Positions 55,275-64,000 of a stretch of DNA of 64,000 nt are shown here, in pieces. How positions within the stretch are numbered: the stretch's first letter is position 1; every line of letters starts with the position of its first letter. The notes under the pieces are model-generated. The model did not search any database and was not told the DNA's origin. It was given only the letters and a program-made list of their open reading frames with translations. This DNA is from Rhodopseudomonas palustris (GTDB lineage Bacteria; Pseudomonadota; Alphaproteobacteria; Rhizobiales; Xanthobacteraceae): assembly GCF_003591005.1 (NCBI RefSeq), contig NZ_QYYD01000001.1:186001-250000 (forward strand), written 5' to 3'. The position numbers were made by a program, and so were the translations under genes.

Positions 55275-57014
55275 TCAGTTCTTGATCGTGAAGCAGGAGA
55301 TGTCGGAGCGCTTCAGCTTCTTGCAGACCGCTTCGGCTTCGTCGCGTTCGAGGCCGGCGAAGCGGGCGCGGTAGAGCTTGCGGTCGCCCTTGGCCACCAC
55401 GGTCTCGGTGAACGGGTCGGCCTTGCCCAGCATGCCGCGGGCCTGATCGCGAGCGGCGTCAAGCCGCGCCTTAGCTTCGCTCTCACTCTGCAGCGCACCG
55501 ACCTGAATGATCCAGCCGCTGTGCGAAACCGGCTTGATGGCGCCGTTCTGCTGCATCGTCGGGGCGGGCGCGGCGGGCTCCGCCGAGGCCATCGCCTGGG
55601 TGGTCGATGGAACCATCCGGGACGCCGGCATCACGCCGAGGATTCCGTTGCCGGTGCCGTGATTGGCGGGCTGCGGGATCATTTCGGCCTTGGCAACGGT
55701 AGCGTTCGAGGTTTCAGCGATGTCGCGGCGCTGCGCCGGAATCGTGTTGGTGACCGGCGGGGCAGCGACCGCGGACGCCAGCTTGATCGGCGCCGACTTG
55801 ACCTGGACGGTCTTGATCCGGACCGGCTTCATCGGCTCGGACGAGCCGGGATTCGGCACCAGCGCCAACGGCTTTTCGAGCGAGCCGCTATTGAACGGAC
55901 CAGCCTCGGGCTTCTCGATCCTGGCCGCGGCGACCGGCGCGATGGGGCGCGGGGCCGGAATGGTGACGCGAGATTCGGTTTCGACCGGCTCGGGAGCGGC
56001 CGAGGCGACCTGGATAGCGCCCTGGTTCTGCACCGCGACCGGGGTCGGCTTCGGCGTCGGCGTCTCATCGGCGACGTCGATTTCGGTCTGCGACGGCGAG
56101 CGCTCGGTGATCGCTGCGACGGTGCGGCGGGTCGCGCCCTTGTCCAGGTTCTCGGCCAGCAGATTGCGCATGATGGCGTCGCGCGAGCTGCCGCTGCGGC
56201 CGCCGAGCACCACGCCGACCAGGAACCGGTTGCCACGATGCATCGAGGTGACGAGGTTGAAGCCGGAGGCGCGGGTGTAGCCGGTCTTGATGCCGTCGAC
56301 ACCTTCGACGCTGCCGAGCAGGCGATTGTGGTTGCGGATCGCGTTGCCGCGGTAGGTGAAGACGCTGGTCTGGAAGTAGCGGTAATAGCGCGGGAACCGG
56401 TCCTGGATGGCGCGGCCGAGAATCGACTGATCGCGCGCGGTGGTGACCTGGTCGTCGTTGGGCAGGCCCGACGCGTTGCGATAGACGGTGCGCGACATGC
56501 CGAGCGCGCGGGCCTTGCGGGTCATCAGTCGGGCAAAGTCGGTTTCGCTGCCGCCGACGGTTTCGGCAATGACGACAGCCGCGTCATTGGCCGAGCGGGT
56601 GACAAGGCCCTTGATGGCGTCCTCGACGCGCAATGTCTGGCCGGGACGTAGGCCGAGTTTGGTCGGGGCCTGCGACGAGGCATGTTCGGAGACTTCCATC
56701 TCGCTGTCGAGCGACAGCTTGCCGGCTTCGAGACGCTCGAACAGCAAATACAGCGTCATGATCTTGGTGAGGGACGCCGGGTGGCGCAGCGCGTCGGGAT
56801 TCGTCGCGGTGAGGGTGGCGCCGGTGTTGGCGTCGACGATGATCGAGGCGAAGGCGGGGTTGTAGCTGCTCCGCTCGACCTTGGCCCGATGATGACGGTG
56901 TTTTCGGCGGGCGTCAGCCGTGTCGGTGGTGGCGATGACCGCGGCCGAAATGGTGGCTAGGCCGAGTACGCAAGCTCGCAGAATCCGCGAGCTGACATGG
57001 ATGTTGCGGTGCAT
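55275..57014 (-). CDS. D-alanyl-D-alanine carboxypeptidase with SPOR domain
   Basis: A penicillin-binding protein of the low-mass class that trims peptidoglycan pentapeptides in the periplasm. The 579 residues begin with a signal peptide (about 1-35). The S11 peptidase domain has Ser81-x-x-Lys84 (HPASLTKIM), Ser141-Ala-Asn143 and Lys243-Thr-Gly. A low-complexity Pro/Ala/Lys linker of about 200 residues follows, and the last 80 residues form a SPOR domain (WIIQVGALQSESEAKARLD), which targets denuded glycan at division sites. An ATG nine codons upstream is possible. It converges with the J-domain gene. Confidence 0.9.
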   Translation of the reverse strand: MHRNIHVSSRILRACVLGLATISAAVIATTDTADARRKHRHHRAKVERSSYNPAFASIIVDANTGATLTATNPDALRHPASLTKIMTLYLLFERLEAGKLSLDSEMEVSEHASSQAPTKLGLRPGQTLRVEDAIKGLVTRSANDAAVVIAETVGGSETDFARLMTRKARALGMSRTVYRNASGLPNDDQVTTARDQSILGRAIQDRFPRYYRYFQTSVFTYRGNAIRNHNRLLGSVEGVDGIKTGYTRASGFNLVTSMHRGNRFLVGVVLGGRSGSSRDAIMRNLLAENLDKGATRRTVAAITERSPSQTEIDVADETPTPKPTPVAVQNQGAIQVASAAPEPVETESRVTIPAPRPIAPVAAARIEKPEAGPFNSGSLEKPLALVPNPGSSEPMKPVRIKTVQVKSAPIKLASAVAAPPVTNTIPAQRRDIAETSNATVAKAEMIPQPANHGTGNGILGVMPASRMVPSTTQAMASAEPAAPAPTMQQNGAIKPVSHSGWIIQVGALQSESEAKARLDAARDQARGMLGKADPFTETVVAKGDRKLYRARFAGLERDEAEAVCKKLKRSDISCFTIKN

Positions 57015-57331
57015 GAACGTCCCCGTCCGATCTTTCATCAATCACCGGACCGTGAGGCGAAATTATGCCCAACACGGCGGCAGTGCTGTCCATTCGGCCA
57101 TCAAGTTCAGCCGCGGCAGCCCGACCGGCGTTCGTCAAGACGGTGGTCGAGAGTAAGCGGCTGAGCTGACGCGGCTTTTTCTCAAGGGCGCGAACGATCA
57201 GAGGAAGAGGTTAGGAGAGGTGCGTTTCGAAACCGTTAAGCATCCGTTGCGGTGATCCGGCGGATTTTCGTCAAATGCAACTATTGCGAGCAATCAGGTG
57301 GGCGTTAGCTGCTGCATTGCAGCGGCGCGGG

Positions 57332-58720
57332 CTACTTGGCGATCCGCAGCTTGGACAGCGAACTGCCGATCTGGGCGAAGGCCGAACTGATGCCGGAGGC
57401 CGTGGTGGTGGCAAAGAAATTGCCGCTGTCGGCGCAATAGCGCAGAATCGACGATTCTGGATCGCCATCGGTGTTGACCTGGATGGTGTAAATCACCGTC
57501 CGTGAGGTGTTGGTTGCCGACGCCCGGATGTTGTCGCACAGCAGCTTCTGGCGCGCGTCGATCTGGCCGTTGAACTGCGTCTGGCCGTTTCCGTAGGATG
57601 GCCAGCGATCCATCGTGTTGAGACCGTCCGACAGCAGAATGATTGCGTCGGTGTATTTGAAATCGGCATCCTTCGCCGGCGTGTTGAGTGGCGCACCGGT
57701 CTGCAGAGACAGCCACGCCCAGGCCATGCCGATCGGCTGGTTGGTGCCGCCATTTGCGGTCAGTGCGTCGATCTTGTTCTTGATGGTCTGAGCGTTCGAG
57801 GAACTGTAGGCCGATGTCATCGGCAGGATCTGCTGCGGGCAGATGTCAGAGCCGTTTTGAGTGTAGCTGACCGCCGGAAAGCGGGTCGCTGCGTTGGTCG
57901 GAAGATCTTTGGTGGTATCAGCTGGCTGGTCCCGATCGGTCACACAGCCGGTCCACTGATTGCGGCTGGTCGCCGTCCAGGTCCGGCCGGCGCTCTCGCA
58001 GCTTGACTTGGTCGAGTACCACCAAAAACTGCAGCTGCCGTTGCTTTCTTCCCAGACATCCCACTTCAGCCAGTTTGCCCCTTTGTTGCTGCTCCCGACG
58101 TTGACCATCTGGGCGAAGGGGATGACCGACATGTAGACGTCCTCGGTGCCTTGCGCACTGGCACGGAGGCTGTCGACCAGGCTTTTGGCGGCGGTCTTCA
58201 TTGCGCCGAGCTTGCCGTCGTCATTCATCGACCCGGTGACGTCCAGCGCCATGGCAACCCGCAGCCGGGTTCCGCCCCAGGTCGCGGTCGAGGTGCTGCC
58301 GATCCCCAGAGCCGGGAAGCCGAACAGGTTCATGAAGTCTGTGCCAACCGAGCCATCGCCCCGAAGCAACACCGTCGACGACCCGGAACTGTCTTTCGCG
58401 GTGTAGCTGGCGGTGACGGTGATGCCGGTCGCTTCGGTGTTGGTGTAAAGGCTTGTGAAATAGGTCTGGGCTTTCGCGGTTACCTGGCCGGCGGTGATCG
58501 CTCCCGACGACAGATCTCGCGACACCATCAAAGCCGCCGAATCGAGTGCCGCTTGCATCGCTGTGCGGGCCTTGGAGGCGCGCGAATAGTCGATCGCCGC
58601 TCCGACAAAGCCGAGGATCGGCAGCAGGGAGATCGCAAACAGGACGGCGACGTTACCGCCGGTGGCGCTCACAAAGCGACGCGCCAAGCGCTCGAACCGG
58701 ACTGGACATCTCAGCGACAT
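57332..58720 (-). CDS. TadG-like pilus-associated protein with VWA domain
   Basis: A 462-residue protein of the Tad/Flp pilus accessory type. The N-terminus has the TadE/G-like membrane helix (about 24-46; GGNVAVLFAISLLPILG), followed by the VWA domain beginning near residue 153 with the metal site DVTGSMND. The domain contains a long insertion rich in Trp, Cys and Ser (GSCSFWWYSTKSSCES) and the IILLSDGLNT strand. No other tad gene is nearby. The ATG at 58720 is preferred; one at 58729 is also in frame. It is 317 bases from the carboxypeptidase gene on the same strand. Confidence 0.82.
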   Translation of the reverse strand: MSLRCPVRFERLARRFVSATGGNVAVLFAISLLPILGFVGAAIDYSRASKARTAMQAALDSAALMVSRDLSSGAITAGQVTAKAQTYFTSLYTNTEATGITVTASYTAKDSSGSSTVLLRGDGSVGTDFMNLFGFPALGIGSTSTATWGGTRLRVAMALDVTGSMNDDGKLGAMKTAAKSLVDSLRASAQGTEDVYMSVIPFAQMVNVGSSNKGANWLKWDVWEESNGSCSFWWYSTKSSCESAGRTWTATSRNQWTGCVTDRDQPADTTKDLPTNAATRFPAVSYTQNGSDICPQQILPMTSAYSSSNAQTIKNKIDALTANGGTNQPIGMAWAWLSLQTGAPLNTPAKDADFKYTDAIILLSDGLNTMDRWPSYGNGQTQFNGQIDARQKLLCDNIRASATNTSRTVIYTIQVNTDGDPESSILRYCADSGNFFATTTASGISSAFAQIGSSLSKLRIAK

Positions 58721-58729
58721 GTGCGGCAC

Positions 58730-59201
58730 CCGAAGGTAGGAATTTGCCGCAATCTCCGGTCGAGGGACTGAATGACAGGTAAAACCAGTCGCAGAAACTC
58801 GCTAAATTGCGTAACAAATGCGCCCGGTTGGTTGCGATAGTGAATCGCATCATAATGGCCCCGGTGAAAAGCGGGGCGTCGGCGCAATGCGTCTTTAACT
58901 CGGGACGGTCGCAGCGCCGCACCAAGGTTGGAAGACCTCCGGGATTTCCGCGCTTGCGGCGCACCGTCACTCGCCCCATATTTGCGGTACCCGAACATGC
59001 GTCGGGGATCGGGCCGCCGGGGTGGCGGACAGCCGGAGCTGAATCGTCGATCACAGTTTGTGCGCGTTGCGGTTCCGGTGGAATGAGTTCCGTGGGGATT
59101 CGAATACCTGAGCCATGCTGCAACCGAATGAATCGAACGACTACGCTGACGCGTCCGCATGGCTATCCGCCGGTGGATCGACGCGGCGCTACACGACAGT
59201 G
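58730..59201. promoter_or_regulatory. Divergent region between the TadG-like gene and clpS
   Basis: A 472-base spacer that should hold promoters for both genes. Open frames on either strand are shadow-like. No repeat family member or clear operator was seen. Confidence 0.35.
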
Positions 59202-59531
59202 ATGGCTGGTGACGGCGGGCGCTCCGGGTCGGGCAACCCGACCACGTCGGTCATCACCAAGGTCAAACCCAAGACCAAGCGGCCCAACCTGTACCGCGTG
59301 CTGATCCTCAACGACGACTACACGCCGATGGAATTCGTCGTCCACGTGCTGGAGAAGTTCTTCCAGATGGATGTCGAGGCCGCCACCAAAGTGATGTTGC
59401 ATGTTCACCATCACGGCATCGGTGAGTGCGGCGTGTTCACTTACGAGATCGCAGAGACGAAAGTGACGCAGGTGATGGATTTCGCCCGCAAGCATCAACA
59501 TCCTCTGCAATGCGTGATGGAGAAGAAGTAG
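59202..59531 (+). CDS. clpS: ClpAP adaptor ClpS
   Basis: Delivers N-degron substrates to ClpA and blocks other substrates. The 109 residues match the family: [20 protein letters not shown], then [24 protein letters not shown] and a C-terminal helix. The ATG at 59202 was chosen because upstream codons are unconserved. clpA follows after 214 bases, the usual pairing. Confidence 0.95.
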   Translation: MAGDGGRSGSGNPTTSVITKVKPKTKRPNLYRVLILNDDYTPMEFVVHVLEKFFQMDVEAATKVMLHVHHHGIGECGVFTYEIAETKVTQVMDFARKHQHPLQCVMEKK

Positions 59532-59745
59532 GGGAGTGAAGTCGCTGAACGAAGGGGTGCGCGCGATCTCGGAACAGCTCTTGCATTGCTCTTATTGGCG
59601 GGTTTTCCCGGACTTGCTTGGTGTACTGCCCGGCAGAGAAAGGAACGGGTCTTTCGGCGACGGGTTGTGACACTATATGTCGAAAGGTTGTTGTTGCACG
59701 ACGTTGCAGCGGCGATCATGATGAGCGGGGGACACAGAGGACGAG

Positions 59746-62136
59746 ATGCCGACATTTTCGCAAAGCCTTGAACAATCCCTCCACCGCGCGCTCGCGATCG
59801 CCAACGAGCGACATCATCAATACGCGACGCTCGAGCATCTCCTGCTCTCACTGGTCGACGACTCCGACGCCGCCGCAGTGATGCGGGCTTGCAGCGTCGA
59901 CCTCGACAAGCTGCGCGGCAGCCTGGTCAACTACCTCGAAACCGAATTCGAGAATCTCGTCACCGACGGCTCCGAAGACGCCAAGCCGACCGCCGGTTTC
60001 CAGCGCGTGATTCAGCGCGCGGTGATTCACGTGCAGTCGTCGGGCCGCGAAGAGGTGACCGGCGCCAACGTGCTGATCGCGATCTTCGCCGAGCGTGAAA
60101 GCCATGCCGCGTACTTCCTGCAGGAGCAGGACATGACGCGCTACGACGCCGTCAACTACATCAGCCACGGCATTGCCAAGCGCCCGGGAGTTTCCGAGGC
60201 GCGGCCGGTGCGCGGCGTCGACGAGGAGACCGAAGCCAAGGGTGGCGAGGACTCCAAGAAGAAGGGCGACGCACTCGAAACGTATTGCGTCAACCTCAAC
60301 AAGAAGGCGCGGGACGGCAAGATCGACCCGGTCATCGGACGCAATTCCGAGATCAACCGCGCCATCCAGGTGCTGTGCCGCCGTCAGAAGAACAACCCGC
60401 TGTTCGTCGGCGAAGCCGGCGTCGGCAAGACCGCGATCGCCGAAGGCCTCGCCAAGCGCATCGTCGACTCGGAAGTGCCCGAGGTGCTCGCGGCCGCCAC
60501 GGTGTTCTCGCTCGACATGGGCACGCTCTTGGCCGGCACGCGCTATCGCGGTGATTTCGAAGAGCGGCTCAAGCAAGTCTTGAAGGAGCTCGAGGCGCAC
60601 CCGAACGCGATCCTGTTCATCGACGAGATCCACACCGTGATTGGCGCCGGTGCCACCTCCGGCGGTGCGATGGATGCCTCGAATTTACTCAAGCCTGCCC
60701 TGGCTTCGGGCAGCATCCGCTGCATGGGCTCGACGACCTACAAGGAGTATCGCCAGCACTTCGAGAAGGACCGCGCGCTGGTGCGGCGCTTCCAGAAGAT
60801 CGACGTCAACGAGCCGACCGTCGAGGACGCGATCGCGATCCTCAAGGGCCTCAAGCCGTACTTCGAGGACTATCACAAGCTGAAGTACACCAACGAGGCG
60901 ATCGAATCGGCCGTCGAGCTGTCGTCGCGCTACATCCACGACCGCAAGCTGCCGGACAAGGCGATCGACGTGATCGACGAGTCGGGCGCTGCGCAGATGC
61001 TGCTGGCCGAAAACAAGCGCAAGAAGACGATCGGCATCAAGGAGATCGAAGCCACGGTCGCGACCATGGCGCGGATCCCGCCGAAGAGCGTGTCGAAGGA
61101 CGACGCCGAGGTGCTGAAGCATCTCGAAACGACCCTGAAGCGCGTGGTGTTCGGTCAGGACAAGGCGATCGAATCTCTCTCCGCTTCGATCAAGCTGGCG
61201 CGTGCCGGCCTGCGCGAACCGGAGAAGCCGATCGGCTGCTACCTGTTCTCCGGCCCGACCGGCGTCGGGAAGACCGAGGTGGCGAAGCAGCTCGCCTCGT
61301 CGCTCGGCGTCGAACTGCTGCGCTTCGATATGTCGGAGTACATGGAGCGGCACACCGTATCGCGCCTGATCGGTGCGCCTCCCGGCTATGTCGGCTTCGA
61401 CCAGGGTGGTCTTTTGACCGACGGCGTCGATCAGCATCCGCATTGCGTCGTGCTGCTCGACGAAATCGAGAAGGCGCATCCGGATCTGTACAACGTGCTG
61501 CTGCAGATCATGGATCACGGCCGGCTCACCGACCACAACGGCAAGCAGGTCAACTTCCGTAACGTGATCCTGATCATGACCACGAATGCGGGCGCGGCGG
61601 ATCTCGCCAAGCAGGCGTTCGGCTTCACGCGCAGCAAGCGGGAAGGCGACGACCACGAGGCGATCAACCGGCAGTTCGCGCCGGAATTCCGCAACCGTCT
61701 CGACGCGATCGTGTCGTTCGCGCATCTCAATGCCGATGTGATCGGCATGGTGGTTGAGAAGTTCGTGCTCCAGCTCGAGGCTCAGCTCGCCGATCGCGAC
61801 GTCACGATAGAGCTGACCGACGAGGCCAAGGCCTGGTTGGTGCAGCACGGCTACGACGAACAGATGGGCGCGCGGCCGATGTCGCGGGTGATCCAGGAGC
61901 ACATCAAGAAGCCGCTGGCCGACGAAGTGTTGTTCGGTCAGCTCAAGGGCGGCGGCCACGTCAAGGTCGTGCTGGTCAAGGACGAAGCGGTTGCCGGCGT
62001 CGAGCTGGAAAAGATCGCCTTCGAATTCCTCGACGGCCCGGTCACGCCGAAGCCGGAGGACCTGCCGGGCGCCAAGAAACGCGGCGCCTCCCGCAAGGCC
62101 AAGCCCCGCGCCAAGGATCGGGTCGAAGAGGCCTGA
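59746..62136 (+). CDS. clpA: ATP-dependent Clp protease ATPase subunit ClpA
   Basis: Unfolds proteins and feeds them to ClpP. The 796 residues have the double-Clp N domain that binds ClpS, then two AAA+ modules: Walker A GEAGVGKT (about 222-229) and GPTGVGKT (about 503-510), with Walker B LFIDEI and [11 protein letters not shown]. No ClpB middle coiled coil is present, and the ClpP-contact IGL/F-type loop is probably around [13 protein letters not shown]-terminus is Lys/Arg-rich. It follows clpS and ends before a strong terminator. Confidence 0.96.
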   Translation: MPTFSQSLEQSLHRALAIANERHHQYATLEHLLLSLVDDSDAAAVMRACSVDLDKLRGSLVNYLETEFENLVTDGSEDAKPTAGFQRVIQRAVIHVQSSGREEVTGANVLIAIFAERESHAAYFLQEQDMTRYDAVNYISHGIAKRPGVSEARPVRGVDEETEAKGGEDSKKKGDALETYCVNLNKKARDGKIDPVIGRNSEINRAIQVLCRRQKNNPLFVGEAGVGKTAIAEGLAKRIVDSEVPEVLAAATVFSLDMGTLLAGTRYRGDFEERLKQVLKELEAHPNAILFIDEIHTVIGAGATSGGAMDASNLLKPALASGSIRCMGSTTYKEYRQHFEKDRALVRRFQKIDVNEPTVEDAIAILKGLKPYFEDYHKLKYTNEAIESAVELSSRYIHDRKLPDKAIDVIDESGAAQMLLAENKRKKTIGIKEIEATVATMARIPPKSVSKDDAEVLKHLETTLKRVVFGQDKAIESLSASIKLARAGLREPEKPIGCYLFSGPTGVGKTEVAKQLASSLGVELLRFDMSEYMERHTVSRLIGAPPGYVGFDQGGLLTDGVDQHPHCVVLLDEIEKAHPDLYNVLLQIMDHGRLTDHNGKQVNFRNVILIMTTNAGAADLAKQAFGFTRSKREGDDHEAINRQFAPEFRNRLDAIVSFAHLNADVIGMVVEKFVLQLEAQLADRDVTIELTDEAKAWLVQHGYDEQMGARPMSRVIQEHIKKPLADEVLFGQLKGGGHVKVVLVKDEAVAGVELEKIAFEFLDGPVTPKPEDLPGAKKRGASRKAKPRAKDRVEEA

Positions 62137-62162
62137 TCGCGGCGAGCGAGTGATGAGTTGAA

Positions 62163-62195
62163 AGGGCCGGCGAGCGATCGCCGGCTCTTTTGTTT
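62163..62195 (+). terminator. Rho-independent terminator of clpA
   Basis: Stem AGGGCCGGCGA, loop GCGA, TCGCCGGCTCT (one G-T pair), followed by TTTTGTTT. It lies 27 bases after the clpA stop. Confidence 0.85.
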
Positions 62196-62263
62196 GCGCA
62201 CGAAGTGTTATCTGCGCGCCAAGTGCCCGCACGCCGTCCTATCGACCAGAAATTCTCAACGCG

Positions 62264-62351
62264 GCGTCATGCCGGCCTGTGCCGGCATCCACGCCTTGCT
62301 GCCGGAACTGCAGAAAAGGCGTGGATGGCCGGGACGAGCCCGGCCATGACG
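62264..62351. repeat. Dispersed intergenic palindrome, family A
   Basis: Arms CGTCATGCCGGCCTGTGCCGGCATCCACGCC and GGCGTGGATGGCCGGGACGAGCCCGGCCATGACG around TTGCTGCCGGAACTGCAGAAAA. Closest in arrangement to the copy at 10424-10507. It is followed by a family C copy at 62407. Confidence 0.75.
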
Positions 62352-62406
62352 GGAGAGAGCGGTTGCTGCGGATTTAGAGCTTCATTTGAAAGCTTGCATC
62401 TCCACC

Positions 62407-62489
62407 CGTCATTGCGAGCGAAGCGAAGCAATCCAGGGCGCCGTTCACATCCCTGGATTGCTTCGTCGCTGCGCTCCTCGCAATGACGG
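62407..62489. repeat. Dispersed intergenic palindrome, family C
   Basis: Arms CGTCATTGCGAGCGAAGCGA...GCAATCCAGGG and CCCTGGATTGCTTCG...CTCGCAATGACG. Same family as 55170-55246. It lies between clpA and the converging glycosyltransferase gene, next to a family A copy. Confidence 0.75.
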
Positions 62490-62521
62490 AGAGGACAATT
62501 CGAAGCGCGAGATTGGGGTTG

Positions 62522-64000
62522 TTAGTTCGCTGCAGGCGGCACTACTGACGACGGCCCCGCCGGCGCGGGCTTTGGTGACGACGCAGCGGGTGGGACAAGC
62601 TGCGATGGCTCAGGCGGCGCGGCGGGCTGCGTCGTGGTGGGCGCTGCTGTCTCGGGCGGGGTCGCGGCAGGCGGCGGCGCAACCGGCGCCGGCGCCTGCA
62701 CCGTCTCACCGGCCGGCGGGATCATCGCCCAGCCGTAGGCCTTCAACTTGCCGCGGCCGAGCGGCAGCACCATCGTGCCGTAGACCGGGCTGACGTCGCC
62801 GAGCGCGGTGCGGTAGGGCGGCGGCAGATCGTCGGTGCGGGGGAATTCGTCGGTAATCCACACCACCAGCGTCCCGGAGTGCTTGAGCCGCTGCGGTGTG
62901 ATCCATGGGCTTTTCGCCAGATCCGCGTCGACGAACACCGATGGCCGCGGTGAAGCGTACAGCGCGACGAATCCGGCCTGCTGGGCGCTGCCGGTGACGA
63001 TGTCGAGCGGCTTGGTGGTGCGGCTCTTCCAGACCGCCTGCATGGCGGTCGACAGCGCGCGCGCTGGATACAGTTCGGTCGGCAACGGGCCGTTGCCGTA
63101 GGCGCGGCTGTAGATCGAGCCGATCGCCACGAACGGCGCGCCGACCAGCACCAGCAGCCACACCACCACTGCGACCCGCGGCGCGCGGAGCGCAAAACTC
63201 GGCGGCAGCAGCATCAGCAGCGCTAGCCCTGATAGCCCCGCCAGCGCGCTGCCGGTCGTCGTGCCGATACTGAACCAGCCAACCACGCTGCCGAGCGCAA
63301 CCAGAAGCGACGGCCCAAACGCCGCCGCGAGGATCAGCGAGCGGTCGAAGCCGCTGGGGCGCTCGGCGCCCAGTTCGGCCGGCGGTCCCTGCAGCGGCAG
63401 CCGGGGCAGGGCGGCGAGCACCGTGAGGACGATCAGGCCGAAATGAAGGCCAATCTGGCTCAGCAGGAAATTGAACGCGGCGACGATCCGCGTCCCGACG
63501 CCGACCGGCCCGGCTTCGGCATGCGCGAGCCACAACAGATGCGGTGTCAGCACCGCGACCGCGAGCGCGGCCGCCAGCACCGGACCCGGTGTTAGCAAAT
63601 GCCGGCGCCCCTCCGGCGTCAGCAGCAGATGCCCGAGCAGCACCAGCATCAGCGCAAAGCCGGCGTGCTCGGCATTGCCGAGCAGTCCACAAACCAGTCC
63701 CAGCCCAATCCACGGCGCGCGCGTCGTCCCCAGCACGGCGCGCCGGTACAGCGCCACGGCCGCGACGCTCAGCGGCAGCGCCGCGATCGCCGGGTCGAAG
63801 CCCAGCACTTGCGCGCCGAAACAGCCGATCATGATGGTGAGGCCGACCGCCAGCGTGGCGCCGCTGCGACCGAGCATCACGACGCCGAGACGCCACAGCA
63901 GCAGCAGGGTCAGCAGCGCCGAGCCGATCGACAGCACGATCTGCGATCCAGTCCAGCCGCCGGTCACGAGCGCAGCAAGTTGCGTCAGCCACGGCGCCAG
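62522..64000 (-). CDS. Integral-membrane glycosyltransferase (GT39/ArnT-like), N-terminus cut by window edge
   Basis: A polytopic membrane protein, 492 residues visible. The frame stays open to the right edge: the codons before the GTG at 63967 read LAPWLTQLAAL and continue a family pattern (in ArnT/PMT proteins a PPL..W motif precedes this), so the true start lies outside. About nine hydrophobic segments are visible, then a soluble C-terminal domain (about the last 200 residues: VFVDADLAKSPWITP, VVWITDEFP) and a tail of about 50 residues rich in Pro and Ala. The family transfers sugars from lipid carriers to lipid A, proteins or glycans; the acceptor is unknown. The family's catalytic N-terminal loop with its acidic residue is outside the window. 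Confidence 0.8.
   Translation of the reverse strand: MAPWLTQLAALVTGGWTGSQIVLSIGSALLTLLLLWRLGVVMLGRSGATLAVGLTIMIGCFGAQVLGFDPAIAALPLSVAAVALYRRAVLGTTRAPWIGLGLVCGLLGNAEHAGFALMLVLLGHLLLTPEGRRHLLTPGPVLAAALAVAVLTPHLLWLAHAEAGPVGVGTRIVAAFNFLLSQIGLHFGLIVLTVLAALPRLPLQGPPAELGAERPSGFDRSLILAAAFGPSLLVALGSVVGWFSIGTTTGSALAGLSGLALLMLLPPSFALRAPRVAVVVWLLVLVGAPFVAIGSIYSRAYGNGPLPTELYPARALSTAMQAVWKSRTTKPLDIVTGSAQQAGFVALYASPRPSVFVDADLAKSPWITPQRLKHSGTLVVWITDEFPRTDDLPPPYRTALGDVSPVYGTMVLPLGRGKLKAYGWAMIPPAGETVQAPAPVAPPPAATPPETAAPTTTQPAAPPEPSQLVPPAASSPKPAPAGPSSVVPPAAN

Noticed and set aside
58653-59123. A 156-codon minus-strand frame upstream of clpS
   Set aside because: It overlaps the start of the TadG-like gene in another phase, and its composition looks random.
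1-64000. CRISPR arrays
   Set aside because: No regularly spaced identical repeats were seen; the repeats present are dispersed palindromes.

Overview
The window reads as a stretch of a high-GC alphaproteobacterial chromosome, most likely Hyphomicrobiales/Nitrobacteraceae and closest in feel to Rhodopseudomonas or Bradyrhizobium. This is an inference from gene order and protein style (ntrY-ntrX-dat-hfq-hflX, gyrA-coaD-cyclophilins-queA-tgt, a MipZ-type ATPase, a DUF1489 protein), not from a database search. Nearly all genes use strongly G/C-ending codons, so long open frames on the opposite strand are common and meaningless.

Layout. 1-10100 is an envelope/secretion and accessory block: a HlyB-like type I secretion ATPase cut by the left edge, a small overlapping partner, then a divergent exopolysaccharide set (tyrosine-kinase co-polymerase, Wza-like export lipoprotein, WcaJ-like initiating transferase), closed by two divergent H-NS-type genes in an AT-rich spacer. 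10724-25056 is conserved housekeeping, almost all on the minus strand: tgt, queA, two cyclophilins around a TonB-C-like protein, coaD, gyrA, hflX, hfq, a D-amino acid aminotransferase, ntrX and ntrY. 25871-31101 holds a hybrid sensor kinase converging on a DosP-like GGDEF/EAL protein. lipB, a lone FliN-like domain and tRNA-Leu(GAG) follow.

32598-35889 is a gene-poor, lower-GC accessory patch after the tRNA, with two convergent methyltransferases and a decayed phage-type lysin. 35890-41285 is a coherent catabolic/uptake cassette: NitT/TauT-type ABC permease, binding protein and ATPase, a double nitrilase-fold enzyme and a LysR regulator. 41502-50041 has two polysaccharide deacetylases, MgtE and several small conserved proteins. 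50236-64000 has panC, mipZ, a hydrolase, a VWA/J-domain pair, a SPOR-tailed D,D-carboxypeptidase, a TadG-like protein, clpS-clpA, and a membrane glycosyltransferase cut by the right edge.

The most notable observations are: a tRNA-guanine transglycosylase lacking all four expected zinc ligands but keeping its catalytic residues; a fused double nitrilase whose second half lost its nucleophilic Cys; a roughly 320-bp MITE-like inverted repeat with related palindromes dispersed between genes; the divergent H-NS pair; and the decayed islet beside tRNA-Leu. No CRISPR array, intact insertion sequence or obviously new multi-gene defence system was seen.
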